Shown: positions 52,698 through 62,173, counted from the stretch's first letter. The stretch: 64,000 nucleotides of DNA from Sphingobacteruim zhuxiongii (GCF_009557615.1 NZ_CP045652.1:62001-126000), one strand, 5' to 3'. The notes: generated by a model not told the origin, from the letters alone. Translations and numbers: made by a program.

Positions 52698-53340
52698 TTT
52701 AAAGTCTGATTTAAACCTAAAGAGATTCCCTCATCCTAGGAGAGAAATAACTTAAGGTAGGCAAAAGTATTGAATAGTACTTTCGGTAAATATTCTACTT
52801 TTTTTAATCGTCGATTGGTTTCTTTTGATAAATTTTCAATTTATGATTTGATAATTTACAAAGTTGGTTTATTTTTGGTTTATGAAAAACATAGGCGTAT
52901 ATTTTATATACGCCAAATTATCAACTAAATCATATATAATTGGAGCTGTGCAACGACATTCCTTGCTGTTGAAAAAACTTACAAATCGATTGGAGAATTC
53001 ATCTAGTCATTGCTGAATTTTTAATAGAAAATATTAGAATATGAGACAGAACAGTCAGTTTTATACCTTGGTGGTTTCAATTTTTATTGCAATATCTACT
53101 TTTGTGGCGATTTGGTAATGCTTAAACTATCTATTTAACTAAGATCAATGTATACTAAATTCGATCCCTAAATACTTCTGTCGTATATCTGCCTTTTAGA
53201 TACTGACTAAACTGCATTTAATGTTCATACGCTTACACTTTTACACTTGTATCTAAATCTAAAATCATCCACCAATTGATTAGCAGTCGATGATTTTCAG
53301 ATGGGAATTCCTTTCTTTTCTTTGATTGAATAGTTATCTT
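52698..53340. other. Intergenic stretch with a possible 25-residue membrane peptide
   Basis: The only coding candidate is MRQNSQFYTLVVSIFIAISTFVAIW at 53041-53118 (described here only as a hydrophobic 25-mer starting MRQNSQFYTL). Nothing else is recognised. Confidence 0.3.
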
Positions 53341-54534
53341 TTATTTACTTGCGGTTCCAGAGGTGGTGTTCCAGTTTTTACCAGACCTCAAAACTAAATA
53401 TCCAACAGTACCCGCGAGCAGCGAAGTGAGCAAAATTGCTAATTTTGCTTCCGCAATATGTATGACAGATTCAAATGATAGCAAGGCAATAAAAATCGAC
53501 ATCGTAAAGCCTATACCAGCCAATAATCCAACTCCAAGAATATGTCTCCAAGTTGAATTTTCAGGTAATGTAGACAGCTTTAATTTTTGACATAGAAAAG
53601 CGGTGAGTAAAATCCCGACAGGTTTACCTAATAATAAGCCTAGGGATATTCCCAATCCCAAAGAAGAAGTTAAGCCCTGTACCATAGAACTTTCTAAGGT
53701 AATATTTGTATTTGCGAAGGCAAAGATAGGGATGATTAACAGGTTAACAGGTTTTACCAATGCATGCTCCAGTCGTTCTAACGGTGATTCTATGTCCGTG
53801 TCGTTGGTAGGGATGGTCATGGCTACTAATACACCTGCTATAGTTGCATGAATACCCGAGTGATGAACAAAATACCATACAAAAACCCCTGGAATTAAAT
53901 AAAGGTAAGGATTTTGTATGTTTAGTCTGTTCATAGCGATTAATACGGCTAATGCTATTGCAGCATAACCAAGGTACGTTGTCTCGATACCCGACGAATA
54001 GAAAAACGCGATGACTAAAATCGCGATAAGGTCGTCAACAATGGCTAAAGCAGCTAAAAATATTTTCAGACTAGCTGGCACCTTGTTGCCGAGCAAACTG
54101 ATTACGGCTAGAGCGAATGCGATATCTGTCGCCATTGGAATTCCCCATCCCGACGCGGTCTCAGATTCGGCGTTCAAGCTTAAATAGACTAATGCTGGAA
54201 CAACAGCTCCCCCCAATGCGCACAATATGGGTAGAGAGGCTTTCTTAGGTGAAGAAAGTTCTCCTTCGACAATTTCTCGTTTGATTTCCAGCCCTACCAT
54301 TAGGAAGAAGACGGCCATCAATCCATCGTTTATCCATAGGAGGATGGAATATTTTAAGTTAATCGGCTCATTTTCGAATCCCAATTGTCGATCAAGTAGT
54401 TGTTGCAAAGGTTGAGCAAAACTGCTGTTGGCTACAATCAAAGAAATAATGACAGCGAAAAATAGCAAGGTACCTCCTGCATTACTAGAACGGAGGAAAT
54501 TTCTAAATACGTTGAGGTTAATCAATTGAGGCAT
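53341..54534 (-). CDS. nhaA: Na+/H+ antiporter NhaA
   Basis: It has all landmarks of NhaA: NAGGTLLFFAVIISLIVANS, INDGLMAVFFLMVGLEIKRE, MATDIAFALAVISLLG and the ion-binding LAALAIVDDLIAILVIAFF (two adjacent Asp). The length (397 aa) is normal. It exchanges Na+ for protons across the inner membrane. It is downstream of and 3 bases from the AlsT gene on the same strand, so Na+ entering with an amino acid could be exported by its operon partner. Confidence 0.96.
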   Translation of the reverse strand: MPQLINLNVFRNFLRSSNAGGTLLFFAVIISLIVANSSFAQPLQQLLDRQLGFENEPINLKYSILLWINDGLMAVFFLMVGLEIKREIVEGELSSPKKASLPILCALGGAVVPALVYLSLNAESETASGWGIPMATDIAFALAVISLLGNKVPASLKIFLAALAIVDDLIAILVIAFFYSSGIETTYLGYAAIALAVLIAMNRLNIQNPYLYLIPGVFVWYFVHHSGIHATIAGVLVAMTIPTNDTDIESPLERLEHALVKPVNLLIIPIFAFANTNITLESSMVQGLTSSLGLGISLGLLLGKPVGILLTAFLCQKLKLSTLPENSTWRHILGVGLLAGIGFTMSIFIALLSFESVIHIAEAKLAILLTSLLAGTVGYLVLRSGKNWNTTSGTASK

Positions 54535-54537
54535 AAT

Positions 54538-55974
54538 TTATTTTTTAGGTTCCCAAATAGGAACATTTGGTATATTATAAGTTTTGTTATAAAATCGGGG
54601 ATTTTGACCTACGCTTTTTTGCATTGCATAATCTTGTTCTAAAAGAACTACTTTTTTATGGAGTAATAGAATTGCAAGCATGTTGAGCCAGGCCATCAAC
54701 CCAACACCGATGTCGCCCAATTGCCATGCTGTAGATGCTGTCGTTATACAGCCTTGGAAAATTGAAACTAATAGCAAGAAGCGTAATCCCCAAATATATA
54801 GGCTGTTCTTTTGTTCTTGGAATAGAAAGTTAACATTTGTTTCGGCGATATAATAATACGCCATAATGGTAGTAAATGCAAAAAATGCTAAGGAAATCGC
54901 TACAAAAGAACTTCCTAATAGCGGAAAGTGCCGAGAAACGGCCATTTGGGTAAATGTGGGGCCCATTTCAATACCTTTCAAATTTTCAATGATAAAATTA
55001 CCATCTGCACTCTGAACGTTGTATTGGCCCGTAAATAATATCATCAAGGCCGTGGCGGTACATACGAACAGTGTGTCGACATAAACCGAAAATCCTTGAA
55101 CAAGCCCCTGCTTGAATGGGTGATTTACTTCGGCCGCAGCAGCGTGCGGTGCGGTGCCTTGCCCAGCTTCGTTACTGTAAATTCCTCTTTTTACACCCCA
55201 AGAAATGGCCGCTCCGACGATTCCGCCAAAGGTAGCATCCAAGCCGAAGGCAGATCGGAAAATCAGAGAAAATACGGATGGAATATCTTGATAATTGATG
55301 CCAATGATCACGAGTGCCATTAAAATATAAATACCTGCCATAAAAGGAACGACCAATTCAGAAACCTTCCCAATGCGTTTTACCCCTCCAACTATAATGA
55401 GTCCCATGAGCATGATTAATAACCCAGCGGTTACAAATCCTGAAGTGCCAAATGCGGTATCCATGGCTACAGCGATGCTGTTTGATTGGACGCTAGGTAA
55501 TAAGAATCCTGTGCTTACGATGGTTACAACTGCAAAAATTATAGCAAAAGCTTTGTTTTTCAAGCCATAGCGAATATAATAAGCTGGACCGCCTCGATAT
55601 TCGCCATTAATTTCCTGTTTATATAGTTGACCTAATGTGGCCTCGACAAGGGCTGAGGCACTCCCAACAAAGGCAATGACCCACATCCAAAATATTGCTC
55701 CTGGGCCTCCCATCCCTATGGCTGTCGCTACTCCAGCAATGTTTCCTGTTCCTACCCGTCCAGATATTGCCAAGGAAAAAGCTTGGAAAGATGAAATGCC
55801 TTTTGACGATGCTTTACCTGAAAATAATAGACGAATCATTTCATTGAGGTAGCGCAATTGAGGCAAACGGAAACGAATTGTAAAATAGGTTCCTGTCAAA
55901 AGACAGAGGTAAACCAATACATCTGACCAAACTAAATTATAGATATTATCAACGATTTTTTGCAGCATTTCCAT
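54538..55974 (-). CDS. Sodium:alanine/glycine symporter (AGCS family)
   Basis: This is a typical AGCS transporter with about 11 membrane helices: SGRVGTGNIAGVATAIGMGG, FWMWVIAFVGSASALVEATL, SWGVKRGIYSNEAGQGTAPH and the C-terminal tail. It imports alanine, glycine or glutamine with Na+. I chose the ATG at 55974 (MEMLQKIVDN); an in-frame TTG lies five codons upstream. It is first in an operon with nhaA. Confidence 0.92.
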   Translation of the reverse strand: MEMLQKIVDNIYNLVWSDVLVYLCLLTGTYFTIRFRLPQLRYLNEMIRLLFSGKASSKGISSFQAFSLAISGRVGTGNIAGVATAIGMGGPGAIFWMWVIAFVGSASALVEATLGQLYKQEINGEYRGGPAYYIRYGLKNKAFAIIFAVVTIVSTGFLLPSVQSNSIAVAMDTAFGTSGFVTAGLLIMLMGLIIVGGVKRIGKVSELVVPFMAGIYILMALVIIGINYQDIPSVFSLIFRSAFGLDATFGGIVGAAISWGVKRGIYSNEAGQGTAPHAAAAEVNHPFKQGLVQGFSVYVDTLFVCTATALMILFTGQYNVQSADGNFIIENLKGIEMGPTFTQMAVSRHFPLLGSSFVAISLAFFAFTTIMAYYYIAETNVNFLFQEQKNSLYIWGLRFLLLVSIFQGCITTASTAWQLGDIGVGLMAWLNMLAILLLHKKVVLLEQDYAMQKSVGQNPRFYNKTYNIPNVPIWEPKK

Positions 55975-56073
55975 AGACGATGGCTGCAAAATATAAAAAG
56001 ATGAGCGATTAAGTTAGAATTATTGTATAGATTATATTTATAAAGTTTAATACCTGTAATAATGTTTTGTTAA

Positions 56074-56345
56074 TTAAAGTTTTAGAAATTCCTTAATGTT
56101 TCGGTTATCGCCATAAATCACAATGATTACACCTTGTTGCAATACAGTGTCTGGTTTTGGTATTCCACGTAAGACCGTAGTCACGATCTTACTTTTTCCA
56201 ATCAATGAATCGCGCTCTGTTTTTTTGAGTATGGTAAGTACCAAAATGTCATAATGTTCCCGGAACCCAATTTCTTGGATTGAACGGCCAACATACCTTT
56301 CAGGAACGTCAGCTTCCACAATGCTATAATTCGAATTTAGCTCAA
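56074..56345 (-). pseudogene. TrkA/KtrA RCK_C domain fragment
   Basis: The 90-odd residues are a TrkA-C (RCK_C) domain: VPERYVGRSIQEIGFREHYD, IPKPDTVLQQGVIIVIYGDN and a C-terminal stop. The NAD-binding TrkA-N domain that should precede it is gone; the break at about 56345 is where the old ISAon1-like element begins. The intact gene would have been the gating subunit of a K+ uptake system, perhaps linked to the Na+ genes downstream. Confidence 0.75.
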
Positions 56346-56551
56346 AAGAGTCTAGAAAGAGCTGGATTTAGATCATTCAATGTGGTGTCAAGAACCATGA
56401 CTAACCATCATAAAAATAGTGTACAACTTCTACAACAGAGATACCAATGCTTCTAAAGAGTCATTAAATGCAAATATAAAAGCTTTCAGAAGTCAGTTTA
56501 GGGGTCTAGGAGATATCAATTTCTTCCGGTTCAGATTGACCAAATTACTTC
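56338..56551 (+). pseudogene. ISAon1-like transposase C-terminal remnant (host of copy B)
   Basis: Reading + frames recovers LERAGFRSFNVVSRTMTNHH and ANIKAFRSQFRGLGDINFFR, then FRLTKLL, a diverged relative of the ISAon1 transposase C-terminus with frameshifts. Copy B is inserted just before its last codon; the tail and terminus (CTTAGTCCACAG...TGATCC) reappear at 57979-58006. Confidence 0.8.
56544..56551 (+). repeat. 8-bp target duplication ATTACTTC
   Basis: It is present at 56544-56551 and 57971-57978, directly outside the two ends of ISAon1 copy B. Eight bases is the expected duplication length for ISL3-related elements. Confidence 0.9.
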
Positions 56552-56604
56552 GGATCATTTACAAAAGTTGTGGAGGGGATAAGAAATAATTAGATATTTG
56601 TGCT

Positions 56605-56985
56605 TTGATATTTATACAGATGCACGAATCTTTCAACGCTTTAATGCCCTTAATTATTCCCGAAGGAGTTTCCGATTATTTTGAGATGACCCACTATTCC
56701 AAAGAAGATAAAAGACTGGACATCTTTTTGGAAGAACTCAACACTACACCTGAAGAATATCAAGGCCAGAAGTTGATTTCCAAGGGATTTTTCGACCCCA
56801 TTACCCTTCAAGATTTTCCTATTCGTGGCATGCAGGTCTATCTTCATGTCAAGCGCCGTAGATGGCTCAACCAAGATACGGACAAAGTAGTTTACAGAAA
56901 CTGGGAATTAGTAGCCAAAGGAACGCGCATCACACAGGATTTCGCAGCTTTTTTAAAAGGTATCAGCGGACAGTCAGGCACATAG
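56605..56985 (+). CDS. ISAon1-family transposase N-terminal region protein, copy B
   Basis: The protein is identical to that at 33294-33674. The stop TAG overlaps the second ORF, which begins in the +1 frame (HSIQTISSFYGISASKLRRY), suggesting expression through a frameshift or re-initiation. Confidence 0.88.
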   Translation: MIFIQMHESFNALMPLIIPEGVSDYFEMTHYSKEDKRLDIFLEELNTTPEEYQGQKLISKGFFDPITLQDFPIRGMQVYLHVKRRRWLNQDTDKVVYRNWELVAKGTRITQDFAAFLKGISGQSGT

Positions 56986-57947
56986 CATTCAGACTATCAG
57001 TTCATTCTATGGGATATCGGCCAGTAAACTAAGGAGATACTACCGCAATAAGCTGAGCGGTTTCCAGGATTGGGAGCATCGCGAAAATGCACGAAATGGA
57101 TTGATCTTCCCACAAAATGTCAGTGCCCATCTTTCTATTGATGAGACCTGCCTATCTCATGGCGAGCTCTATACCGTTGTCACCAACAAAGAAACACGAG
57201 GTAAAAAAGGGACCATTGTAGCCATACTGAACGGCACAAAATCAGAGAACATTATCCCGATCCTTCAAAAGATCCCACAGAGATTACGCAATAAAGTTCA
57301 AGAGATAACGCTTGATCTAGCCGGTAATATGGGATTGATAGCCAAAAGATGTTTTCCCAATGCTGTTCAGGTAATAGACCGTTTCCATGTTCAGCAACTT
57401 GCTACCGAAGCGCTTCAGGAAATAAGGATAAAGCACCGCTGGCAGGCCATTGACGATGAAAACCAGGCAATTGACCAAGCACGAAAGAATAAGGAAACCT
57501 TTTTCCGGAAGTCCTATCCAACAATGACACCATCAAACAGTTACTTGCAAGAAGCCGATACCTGCTTTATAAAAGTGAACATAAATGGACTTCCGAGCAA
57601 AGAGAAAGGGCTGCTGTACTATTTGAGCGATATCCCGATATTGAAAAGGCGTACAGGTTATCCCAAGAACTCTCTTGGATATTCAACACCACCATAGATA
57701 AGATCTACGCCTTTACTAGGTTGGCAAAATGGGCGGATAAAGTGGAACAGGCCGGCTTCAAGTCATTCAACACCGTCTCCAGAACCATAAATATCCATCA
57801 CGAAAAATATGGAACTACTTCGATAACAAGAGTACTAATGCTTCAGCAGAATCTATCAATGCAAAGATAAAAGCTTTCAGAAGTCAGTTTAGAGGTGTAG
57901 GTGACATCAATTTCTTCCTGTTCAGATTGACCAAATTATTTGCGTAG
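56981..57947 (+). pseudogene. ISAon1-family transposase (DDE domain), frameshifted, copy B
   Basis: The frame is continuous from SSFYGISASKLRRYYRNKL through SIDETCLSHGELYTVV and VIDRFHVQQLATEAL to KNKETFF. There, at 57500-57504, a T5 run replaces the T6 of copy A and the frame shifts. The remaining sequence, in the other frame, matches copy A to the stop at 57945-57947. With copy A broken at a different place, neither copy makes a full transposase as written. Confidence 0.88.
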
Positions 57948-57970
57948 TCCACAGGTTTTGACACTGATCC

Positions 57971-58006
57971 ATTACTTCCTTAGTCCACAGTTTTTAAAAC
58001 TGATCC
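57971..58006 (+). repeat. Right end of the older ISAon1-like element
   Basis: ATTACTTC, then CTTAGTCCACAG and AAAACTGATCC, which matches the right terminus of copies A and B with several changes. Confidence 0.75.
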
Positions 58007-58088
58007 CTATTATTAAAGTATTTGACAAAAAAAGCGATTATAACTTTACATTATAATCGCGATCTCATTAATAACAAATGGAGTATGG

Positions 58089-58280
58089 TTATGCTATACG
58101 TACGTTCGTTGCGTTAAGACCTTTTTGGCCTCTTTCAACATTGTAGGTAACGTGGTCATTTTCTCTAATATCGTCTCTTAATCCTGTACTGTGTACAAAT
58201 AAATCATCTCCACCATCATTTGGTGTAATAAATCCAAATCCTTTTGTGTTGTTAAAGAATTTAACTTTTCCTTCTTGCAT
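58089..58280 (-). CDS. Cold-shock protein (CspA family)
   Basis: This is a 63-residue OB-fold protein with RNP1 (KGFGFITP) and RNP2 (DLFVHSTGL) motifs, starting [13 protein letters not shown] chose the ATG at 58280; the open frame continues upstream without similarity. It binds single-stranded RNA and melts secondary structure in the cold. It is a close paralogue of 61484-61678. Its leader (58281-58446) contains copy 2 of the 124-base repeat. Confidence 0.95.
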   Translation of the reverse strand: MQEGKVKFFNNTKGFGFITPNDGGDDLFVHSTGLRDDIRENDHVTYNVERGQKGLNATNVRIA

Positions 58281-58322
58281 TGTGTTGTGTATTAAATAAA
58301 ATATCTTGTTAGTGAGCAAACG

Positions 58323-58446
58323 CTCATATTTCGGGACAATTGAGTCCAAATAATCATTTATAAAATCAAAAGTTGAGGATAAGAGAAGGTTGCTATGACA
58401 TGTCACAAAACATTTCTCGTCAAACATCATCTAGATGAAAACAAAT
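58323..58446 (+). repeat. 124-base dispersed repeat, copy 2
   Basis: It matches 49718-49841. This copy lies in the region just upstream of the minus-strand cold-shock gene and contains a 29-codon open frame (58396-58485) on the plus strand. Confidence 0.65.
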
Positions 58447-58564
58447 TAGCAACTGAAAATGCGGAAACTAAAAAAGATGAGTGAACTGATCGGTTTCAGA
58501 AAGCGTCGGCAGGGCCTGATTATAACACAAAGATAATAAAATTTAATTAAAAACAAAATTATTT

Positions 58565-59626
58565 TTATTTCGACATAGCTTTTATCACTTTTATATGCGA
58601 TTGGAAAGCAGCATAGAATGTGGGATATTCATTATATTTCACATTATATTCTAGGCAAGTCGCTTTAACAATTTCGTTAATTTTCGGATAGTGAATGTGA
58701 CTGACCTTTGGAAACAAATGGTGCTCAACTTGAAAATTCAATCCCCCAAGCAACCAAGTTAACACCCGGCTATCGGTAGCAAAATTCGCCGTAGATTGCA
58801 ATTGATGTATCATCCATTGTGCCTCAACACGTTCGTCAACCAGGGTTTTAAACTCAGTTTCGTCAACGACATGCGCTAGTTGAAATACGGTGGCCAAACA
58901 AATTCCGCAGACGATACTAGTTAAACATAAGCCTACAAGGGTTGGAATCCAGCCAACAAAGATGATGGGGATCACGACGAACAACGTGAAGTGAATAATT
59001 TTGCTAATCCAAAAAATTATTCTTTCATTGATTGGAAAGTTAAATTTTTCTGATGATATGCTCAACCTCTGTCTAAAATATTTTTCATAATCTTGATAAA
59101 AGATCCACGCCAAATATGAAATCGAATAAAGAAATATAAAATACAGATGTTGATATCTGTGATGTTCTTTTAGCGGTTGGTCATGGTGAATTCTCATGAA
59201 TTTTATCTCAATATCGTGATCCTCACCATCGATATTGGTGTATGTATGGTGCGCTATATTATGCTTCAACTTCCACAAAAAGATATTCCCGCCTAGCAAA
59301 TTTAAAGAATAGGAAAGGATCGTATTTATTGCCTTATTCTCTGAAAACGAATTATGTCCAGCATCATGCATAATATTGAATCCAATAGCGGCTAAATTAA
59401 CCCCCAATAGAAGGCATAACACAACACTGACTATCCAATGTGGCTGAACGAATATAAGAATTGAATAGATTAGGAATAAAGAAGAAAGAAGGATGATTGC
59501 TTTTACTATTAATAGCCGATTACCTGTTTTATTGATCGATTCTTCTTGGAAATAATGGTTGACTTTTTGTTTCAATGATTTCGAAAACAATGCATTGACA
59601 TTGTTAAACTTTACTACGGTACTCAT
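58565..59626 (-). CDS. Membrane fatty-acid / acyl-CoA desaturase
   Basis: The three histidine boxes of di-iron desaturases are present in order: HDAGHNSF, HNIAHHTYTN and QVEHHLFP, between paired hydrophobic segments. The length (353 aa) matches front-end and DesA3-like enzymes. It introduces double bonds in acyl chains, raising membrane fluidity in the cold. It lies between the two cold-shock/RNA-helicase loci, supporting a cold-adaptation role. No domain for cytochrome b5 is fused. Confidence 0.93.
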   Translation of the reverse strand: MSTVVKFNNVNALFSKSLKQKVNHYFQEESINKTGNRLLIVKAIILLSSLFLIYSILIFVQPHWIVSVVLCLLLGVNLAAIGFNIMHDAGHNSFSENKAINTILSYSLNLLGGNIFLWKLKHNIAHHTYTNIDGEDHDIEIKFMRIHHDQPLKEHHRYQHLYFIFLYSISYLAWIFYQDYEKYFRQRLSISSEKFNFPINERIIFWISKIIHFTLFVVIPIIFVGWIPTLVGLCLTSIVCGICLATVFQLAHVVDETEFKTLVDERVEAQWMIHQLQSTANFATDSRVLTWLLGGLNFQVEHHLFPKVSHIHYPKINEIVKATCLEYNVKYNEYPTFYAAFQSHIKVIKAMSK

Positions 59627-59836
59627 GTTTTACTATACTACTTTTATGCGTTAAGCGATTCACAATTAAATGAATGGCTTTAATGTTACTAATTTAAAAA
59701 ATTGTTCTCGGATATAAAAATCGGTACATAACATTTAGAGTTAATATCTCCTAACATGTCACTATATTAAACACTAAGCAAGTGCAGCTAAAAGATATAT
59801 CAATCCAATGTGTGATTCGGGAGAAAAATGTTTATT

Positions 59837-59889
59837 AAATAACTGATAATAAAACTAACTCCGCAAAGGCGTTGTTTCCTACGGGCTAC
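59837..59889 (+). repeat. Dispersed repeat, copy 2 (AAATAACTGATAA...CTACGGGCTAC)
   Basis: It matches 32174-32227 with identical ends and a diverged middle. It lies in the 715-base gap between the desaturase and the helicase. Confidence 0.6.
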
Positions 59890-60066
59890 AAAAAATAAAA
59901 GCTTACAAAGTAAAATTTGCAAACTTTGTTGTTTTACAAAACCTTCAAATTTTGCGACGCTTTATAATCGCTATCGCGGACTACTAATCGATGGGATTTA
60001 CTAAATAATGTGAGAATACATAAATGGATTAATTTTTTTATAAATCCTCTTATAAAAAAATAATAG

Positions 60067-60341
60067 TACCTTTGTTGAAACACAAGGCGTTGCCAAGCAA
60101 TTTTTCTGACGAGTTTGGTTTATCTTCAACGTTCAGTTTAGTTTTTACAGTCGCCATTTAATGTTATCAACGGTATATATAGCATAAGTTTGCTGCGCGA
60201 CATTGAAGTTCCGATTTTAAGTCACCCTTATATTTCTGTTAATAAATAGACAATTGTCTTGCTGAGTGCGCAAGCAATACCTTGTAAGTAGAAATCTTGT
60301 TCGTTAGAATGAAAGAGCAGGATGATCGTTAACTAGAACAA
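60067..60341 (+). promoter_or_regulatory. Possible promoter and long leader of the DEAD-box gene
   Basis: TACCTTTG at 60067-60074 fits the Bacteroidota -7 consensus TAnnTTTG; no clear -33 TTTG is seen. If used, it gives a leader of about 260 bases, as is common for cold-induced helicase mRNAs. Confidence 0.3.
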
Positions 60342-61460
60342 ATGGATTTTAAAAACATCGGGATTATAGCGCCCATTTTAAAAGCTATCGCAGAGTTGGG
60401 GCATACGTCTCCTACCGAAATACAAAAACAATCTATCCCTCCAGTCCTTTCAGGCAAGGATATCATTGGTTGTGCGCAAACAGGAACAGGTAAGACGGGA
60501 GCTTTTTCAATCCCGATGTTGCAATTACTATCTTCAGAACAAAATAAAGGTAAACATCCAAGGGCCTTAGTATTGGCTCCTACCCGAGAATTGGCCTTAC
60601 AGATCGCTCAAAATATCAAAGGGTACAGTAAACATCTTCCGATTGAATATGCAGTTATTTATGGGGGTGTTAAGCAAGGGAAACAAGTAGCGCAGCTTCG
60701 CAAGGGTGTGGATATTATCATCGCAACTCCAGGAAGATTGTTGGACCTTTTAAACCAAGGAATTGTAAATTTAAGTTCAGTTCAAAAGTTGGTGCTAGAT
60801 GAAGCAGACAATATGCTTGATATGGGCTTTATCAACGATATTAAAAAGATACTTAAACTCATTCCGAGTAAAAGGCAAACGCTGTTGTTTTCCGCAACAA
60901 TGCCTAAAGCTATTCGAAAATTCGCCAATGAAATTCTGAATCAACCCGTGGAGATCAATGTTACTCCGGAAACATTCACTGCTGAAAAAGTAAGCCAATC
61001 TGTTTATTTTATCGATAAGGGTCAAAAAGTAAAGCTATTGACTAGAATGTTACTCGATGGGAAAAATACACAAACGCTGGTGTTTATGCGGACAAAACAT
61101 GGTGCTGATCGTCTATCAAAGTCTATTGGGAAAAGTGGAATCCAATCGGCATGTATTCATGGTAACAAGTCTCAAAATGCTCGTGAGAACGCTCTATTAT
61201 CGTTTAAGAATGGCAAGATTAACGTTCTTATTGCGACAGATATTGCAGCACGTGGTATTGACATCAAAGAACTTCCACAAGTTATTAACTATGATTTACC
61301 AGCAGACTCCGAGACTTATGTTCATCGGATTGGCCGAACGGGACGTGCAGGAAAAGAAGGTAAAGCGGTCTCATTCTGTAGCGATGACGAAAAACCTATG
61401 CTATTAAAAATCCAAAAGCTAATAGGCTTTTCGGTTCCAGTAGCGCAAAAAATCAAATAA
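60342..61460 (+). CDS. DEAD-box RNA helicase (RhlE-like)
   Basis: All motifs are present in order: Q motif (GHTSPTEIQKQSIP), I (AQTGTGKTG), Ia (PTRELALQI), Ib (TPGRLL), II (DEAD), III (SAT), IV (LVFMRTKHGA), V (ATDIAARGIDI) and VI (HRIGRTGRAG). The 372 residues cover just the two RecA domains, with a very short C-terminal tail. It is 23 bases upstream of a cold-shock protein gene on the same strand, so the two form an RNA-remodelling operon. Confidence 0.95.
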   Translation: MDFKNIGIIAPILKAIAELGHTSPTEIQKQSIPPVLSGKDIIGCAQTGTGKTGAFSIPMLQLLSSEQNKGKHPRALVLAPTRELALQIAQNIKGYSKHLPIEYAVIYGGVKQGKQVAQLRKGVDIIIATPGRLLDLLNQGIVNLSSVQKLVLDEADNMLDMGFINDIKKILKLIPSKRQTLLFSATMPKAIRKFANEILNQPVEINVTPETFTAEKVSQSVYFIDKGQKVKLLTRMLLDGKNTQTLVFMRTKHGADRLSKSIGKSGIQSACIHGNKSQNARENALLSFKNGKINVLIATDIAARGIDIKELPQVINYDLPADSETYVHRIGRTGRAGKEGKAVSFCSDDEKPMLLKIQKLIGFSVPVAQKIK

Positions 61461-61483
61461 ATTATCAATAAAATATAATAACA

Positions 61484-61678
61484 ATGCAAGAAGGAACAGT
61501 AAAATTCTTTAACGAAACAAAAGGTTTCGGTTTTATCACACCTACAAATGGCGGTCCTGATATTTTTGTTCATACAACAGGACTTATGAGCAACATCCGT
61601 GAAAATGATTTAGTAACGTATGATGTTGAAAATGGGAAAAAAGGGCTTAACGCCATTAATGTCCGCGTAGCGAGATAA
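61484..61678 (+). CDS. Cold-shock protein (CspA family)
   Basis: This 64-residue OB-fold protein has RNP1 (KGFGFITP) and RNP2 (DIFVHTTGL). It is very similar to the protein at 58089-58280 but co-transcribed with the DEAD-box helicase. Together they should unfold and chaperone structured mRNA at low temperature. Confidence 0.95.
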   Translation: MQEGTVKFFNETKGFGFITPTNGGPDIFVHTTGLMSNIRENDLVTYDVENGKKGLNAINVRVAR

Positions 61679-61708
61679 TTAAGAGCATTTATTAACAAAT
61701 GCATAAAG

Positions 61709-61739
61709 AGCGGAGCAATTTATTTTGCCCCGCTTTTTT
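61709..61739 (+). terminator. Intrinsic terminator of the helicase-csp operon
   Basis: AGCGGAGCAA pairs with TTGCCCCGCT (one mismatch), followed by T6. The following stretch (61740-62025) shows no convincing gene. Confidence 0.85.
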
Positions 61740-62025
61740 ATTGGAGTTAAATGGTATCTGTATGGCCTTTTGCCCATTATCGGCAGTTTTCGTTACACTT
61801 CAAAATCACCAAATATACCTCTATCTATGTCCAGCCTAGTTTATCATCTCATTGTCAGGATAGCACAGGATGCCCTTTTTTTGGTCGTTTGATATATTTG
61901 GTTATAAGGACATCAACAAACCTTTACCAATTTAAACAGAGTGTTTTGAGATCGCTCTCGCCCAGTGGCTACAACATTCTAAGAGCTAATAACTGTTAAA
62001 TATAATATTTAAGGAAGGAGGATTT

Positions 62026-62106
62026 AAGCAGAAAAACGTTCAATCAATAAACCGTTTTGCTTAAAAAAAATACCGATAGTGTTCCAGCACTATCGGCAAT
62101 GTTTTT
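62026..62106 (+). promoter_or_regulatory. Leader hairpins before the SusC-type gene
   Basis: A stem AAGCAGAAAAACG / CGTTTTGCTT (62026-62062) is followed by a perfect CCGATAGTG-N6-CACTATCGG hairpin (62073-62096) and a T-run. The second looks like an intrinsic terminator 68 bases before the SusC start, so an attenuator is possible; it could also end an upstream transcript. Confidence 0.5.
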
Positions 62107-62173
62107 ACAGCACACACCTAAATCAAGAGGTTCGCGTCTCTTAAATGTTTAACCATTAAACTTTTGCAAAGTT

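Larger units (their letters stand above)
56552..57970 (+). mobile_element. ISAon1-type insertion sequence, copy B
   Basis: The 1419-base element has the same inverted ends as copy A and an 8-bp target duplication. It is nested in the tail of an older related element. Its first ORF is intact and its second is frameshifted in a T-run (T5 versus T6 in copy A). Confidence 0.93.

Noticed and set aside
58281..58430. N-terminal extension of the cold-shock protein
   Set aside because: Family members start at MQEGKVKFF; the extra sequence belongs to the leader and the 124-base repeat.
61751..61999. 82-codon open frame after the helicase-csp terminator
   Set aside because: It has no start context and an unlikely composition, so it is probably chance.
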